A stretch of 33,743 nt of DNA from an uncultured Lachnospiraceae bacterium. GTDB taxonomy: Bacteria > Bacillota > Clostridia > Lachnospirales > Lachnospiraceae. The stretch lies in contig CACYPS010000035.1 in NCBI GenBank assembly GCA_902776305.1, forward strand, positions 1 through 33,743, read 5' to 3'. The position numbers and the translations under genes were made by a program. Positions 33,593 to 33,743 of this stretch are shown here, piece by piece (within the stretch, counting starts at the first letter, position 1; every line of letters begins with the position of its first letter). A model generated the notes under the pieces. That model saw only the letters and a program-made list of their open reading frames with translations. It did no database searches and was not told where the DNA came from.

Positions 33593-33621
33593 TTGACACT
33601 CGGGGATTCATATGGTACAAT
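33593..33621 (+). promoter_or_regulatory. Near-consensus promoter of the transposase gene
   Basis: TTGACA (33593-33598) and TACAAT (33616-33621) are exactly 17 bp apart. The expected transcription start at about 33628 coincides with the transposase ATG, so the message would be almost leaderless. Confidence 0.75.
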
Positions 33622-33627
33622 AATGAT

Positions 33628-33743
33628 ATGGAAAAAGACAATAAATTTACTTTACAAAATGAGCTTACATATGGTCGGGGATATGTCTACTCACTGCAGT
33701 ACCATCTCGTGTGGTGCACGAAATACAGGAAGAAGGTGCTGCG
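33628..33743 (+). mobile_element. tnpA: IS200/IS605-family TnpA transposase, 5' part only
   Basis: Thirty-eight codons run to the window edge. After a short lead (M-E-K-D-N-K-F) the text is Y-G-R-G-Y-V-Y-S-L-Q-Y-H-L-V-W-C-T-K-Y-R-K-K-V-L. This is the conserved first strand and helix of Y1 HUH transposases of the IS200/IS605 family. The HUH motif and catalytic tyrosine lie beyond the window. TnpA moves single-stranded DNA between hairpin ends without target duplication. A TnpB gene may follow but cannot be seen. Confidence 0.85.

Overview
The window looks like an accessory region of a Gram-positive Clostridia genome, most likely Lachnospiraceae (inference). The signs are moderate GC, strong AGGAGG-type ribosome binding sites, frequent TTG starts, MBG/YDG-repeat surface proteins, SpoIIE-type phosphatases and HTH-AAA-PD-(D/E)XK proteins. 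No rRNA, tRNA or CRISPR array was seen.

Layout. (1) 1-5410: the 3' part of a giant MBG-repeat surface-protein gene, frameshifted by a 16-bp tandem duplication, overlapping by 4 nt a CHASE2-SpoIIE phosphatase gene. (2) 5411-7530: three 38-bp palindromic repeats, a NapH-like polyferredoxin, and a scar where a DMT-transporter gene and an mtnN gene have both lost their 5' ends. (3) 7531-14148: an HTH-AAA-nuclease gene with a striking double-palindrome promoter, a GNAT-type remnant, a zinc-ribbon/TPR/DUF3298-like membrane protein, and an Orc/Cdc6-like ATPase with a small acidic partner. (4) 14389-16148: a minus-strand operon for three envelope proteins. (5) 16341-21402: a restriction-like cluster of a nuclease-helicase, an EVE-PD-(D/E)XK protein and a McrB N-domain lacking its AAA motor. 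(6) 21537-22730: nitroreductase and YhcH-family genes. (7) 22721-26490: a patatin-GTPase fusion followed by a second GTPase. (8) 26570-30366: a secreted solute-binding protein overlapping by 4 nt a second sensor-SpoIIE phosphatase. (9) 30529-30867: a 73-bp tandem array with pseudoknot-like arm order. (10) 30930-33311: an ArsC/Spx-like protein without its cysteine, then an AAA-ATPase/TOPRIM pair with its own promoter. (11) 33593-end: the start of an IS200/IS605 TnpA gene.

How they fit. Two membrane phosphatases of the RsbU/SpoIIE kind have different sensor modules but closely similar catalytic domains. Each follows a secreted or surface protein whose C-terminus is a minisatellite-encoded tail, and each is coupled to it by an ATGA overlap, suggesting protein-plus-receptor signalling pairs. 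Between and after them lie several defence-like modules and gene remnants, as in a defence island.

Short tandem duplications recur throughout (16, 36, 38, 47, 51, 60 and 73 bp, plus about 1.1 kb copies offset by 1300 bp). Two of them copy the 3' end of a gene including its stop codon. The best candidates for something undescribed are the 73-bp array, the patatin-GTPase/GTPase module, the secreted-protein/phosphatase pairs and the EVE-nuclease cluster. All functions are inferred by reading motifs; no database search was possible.
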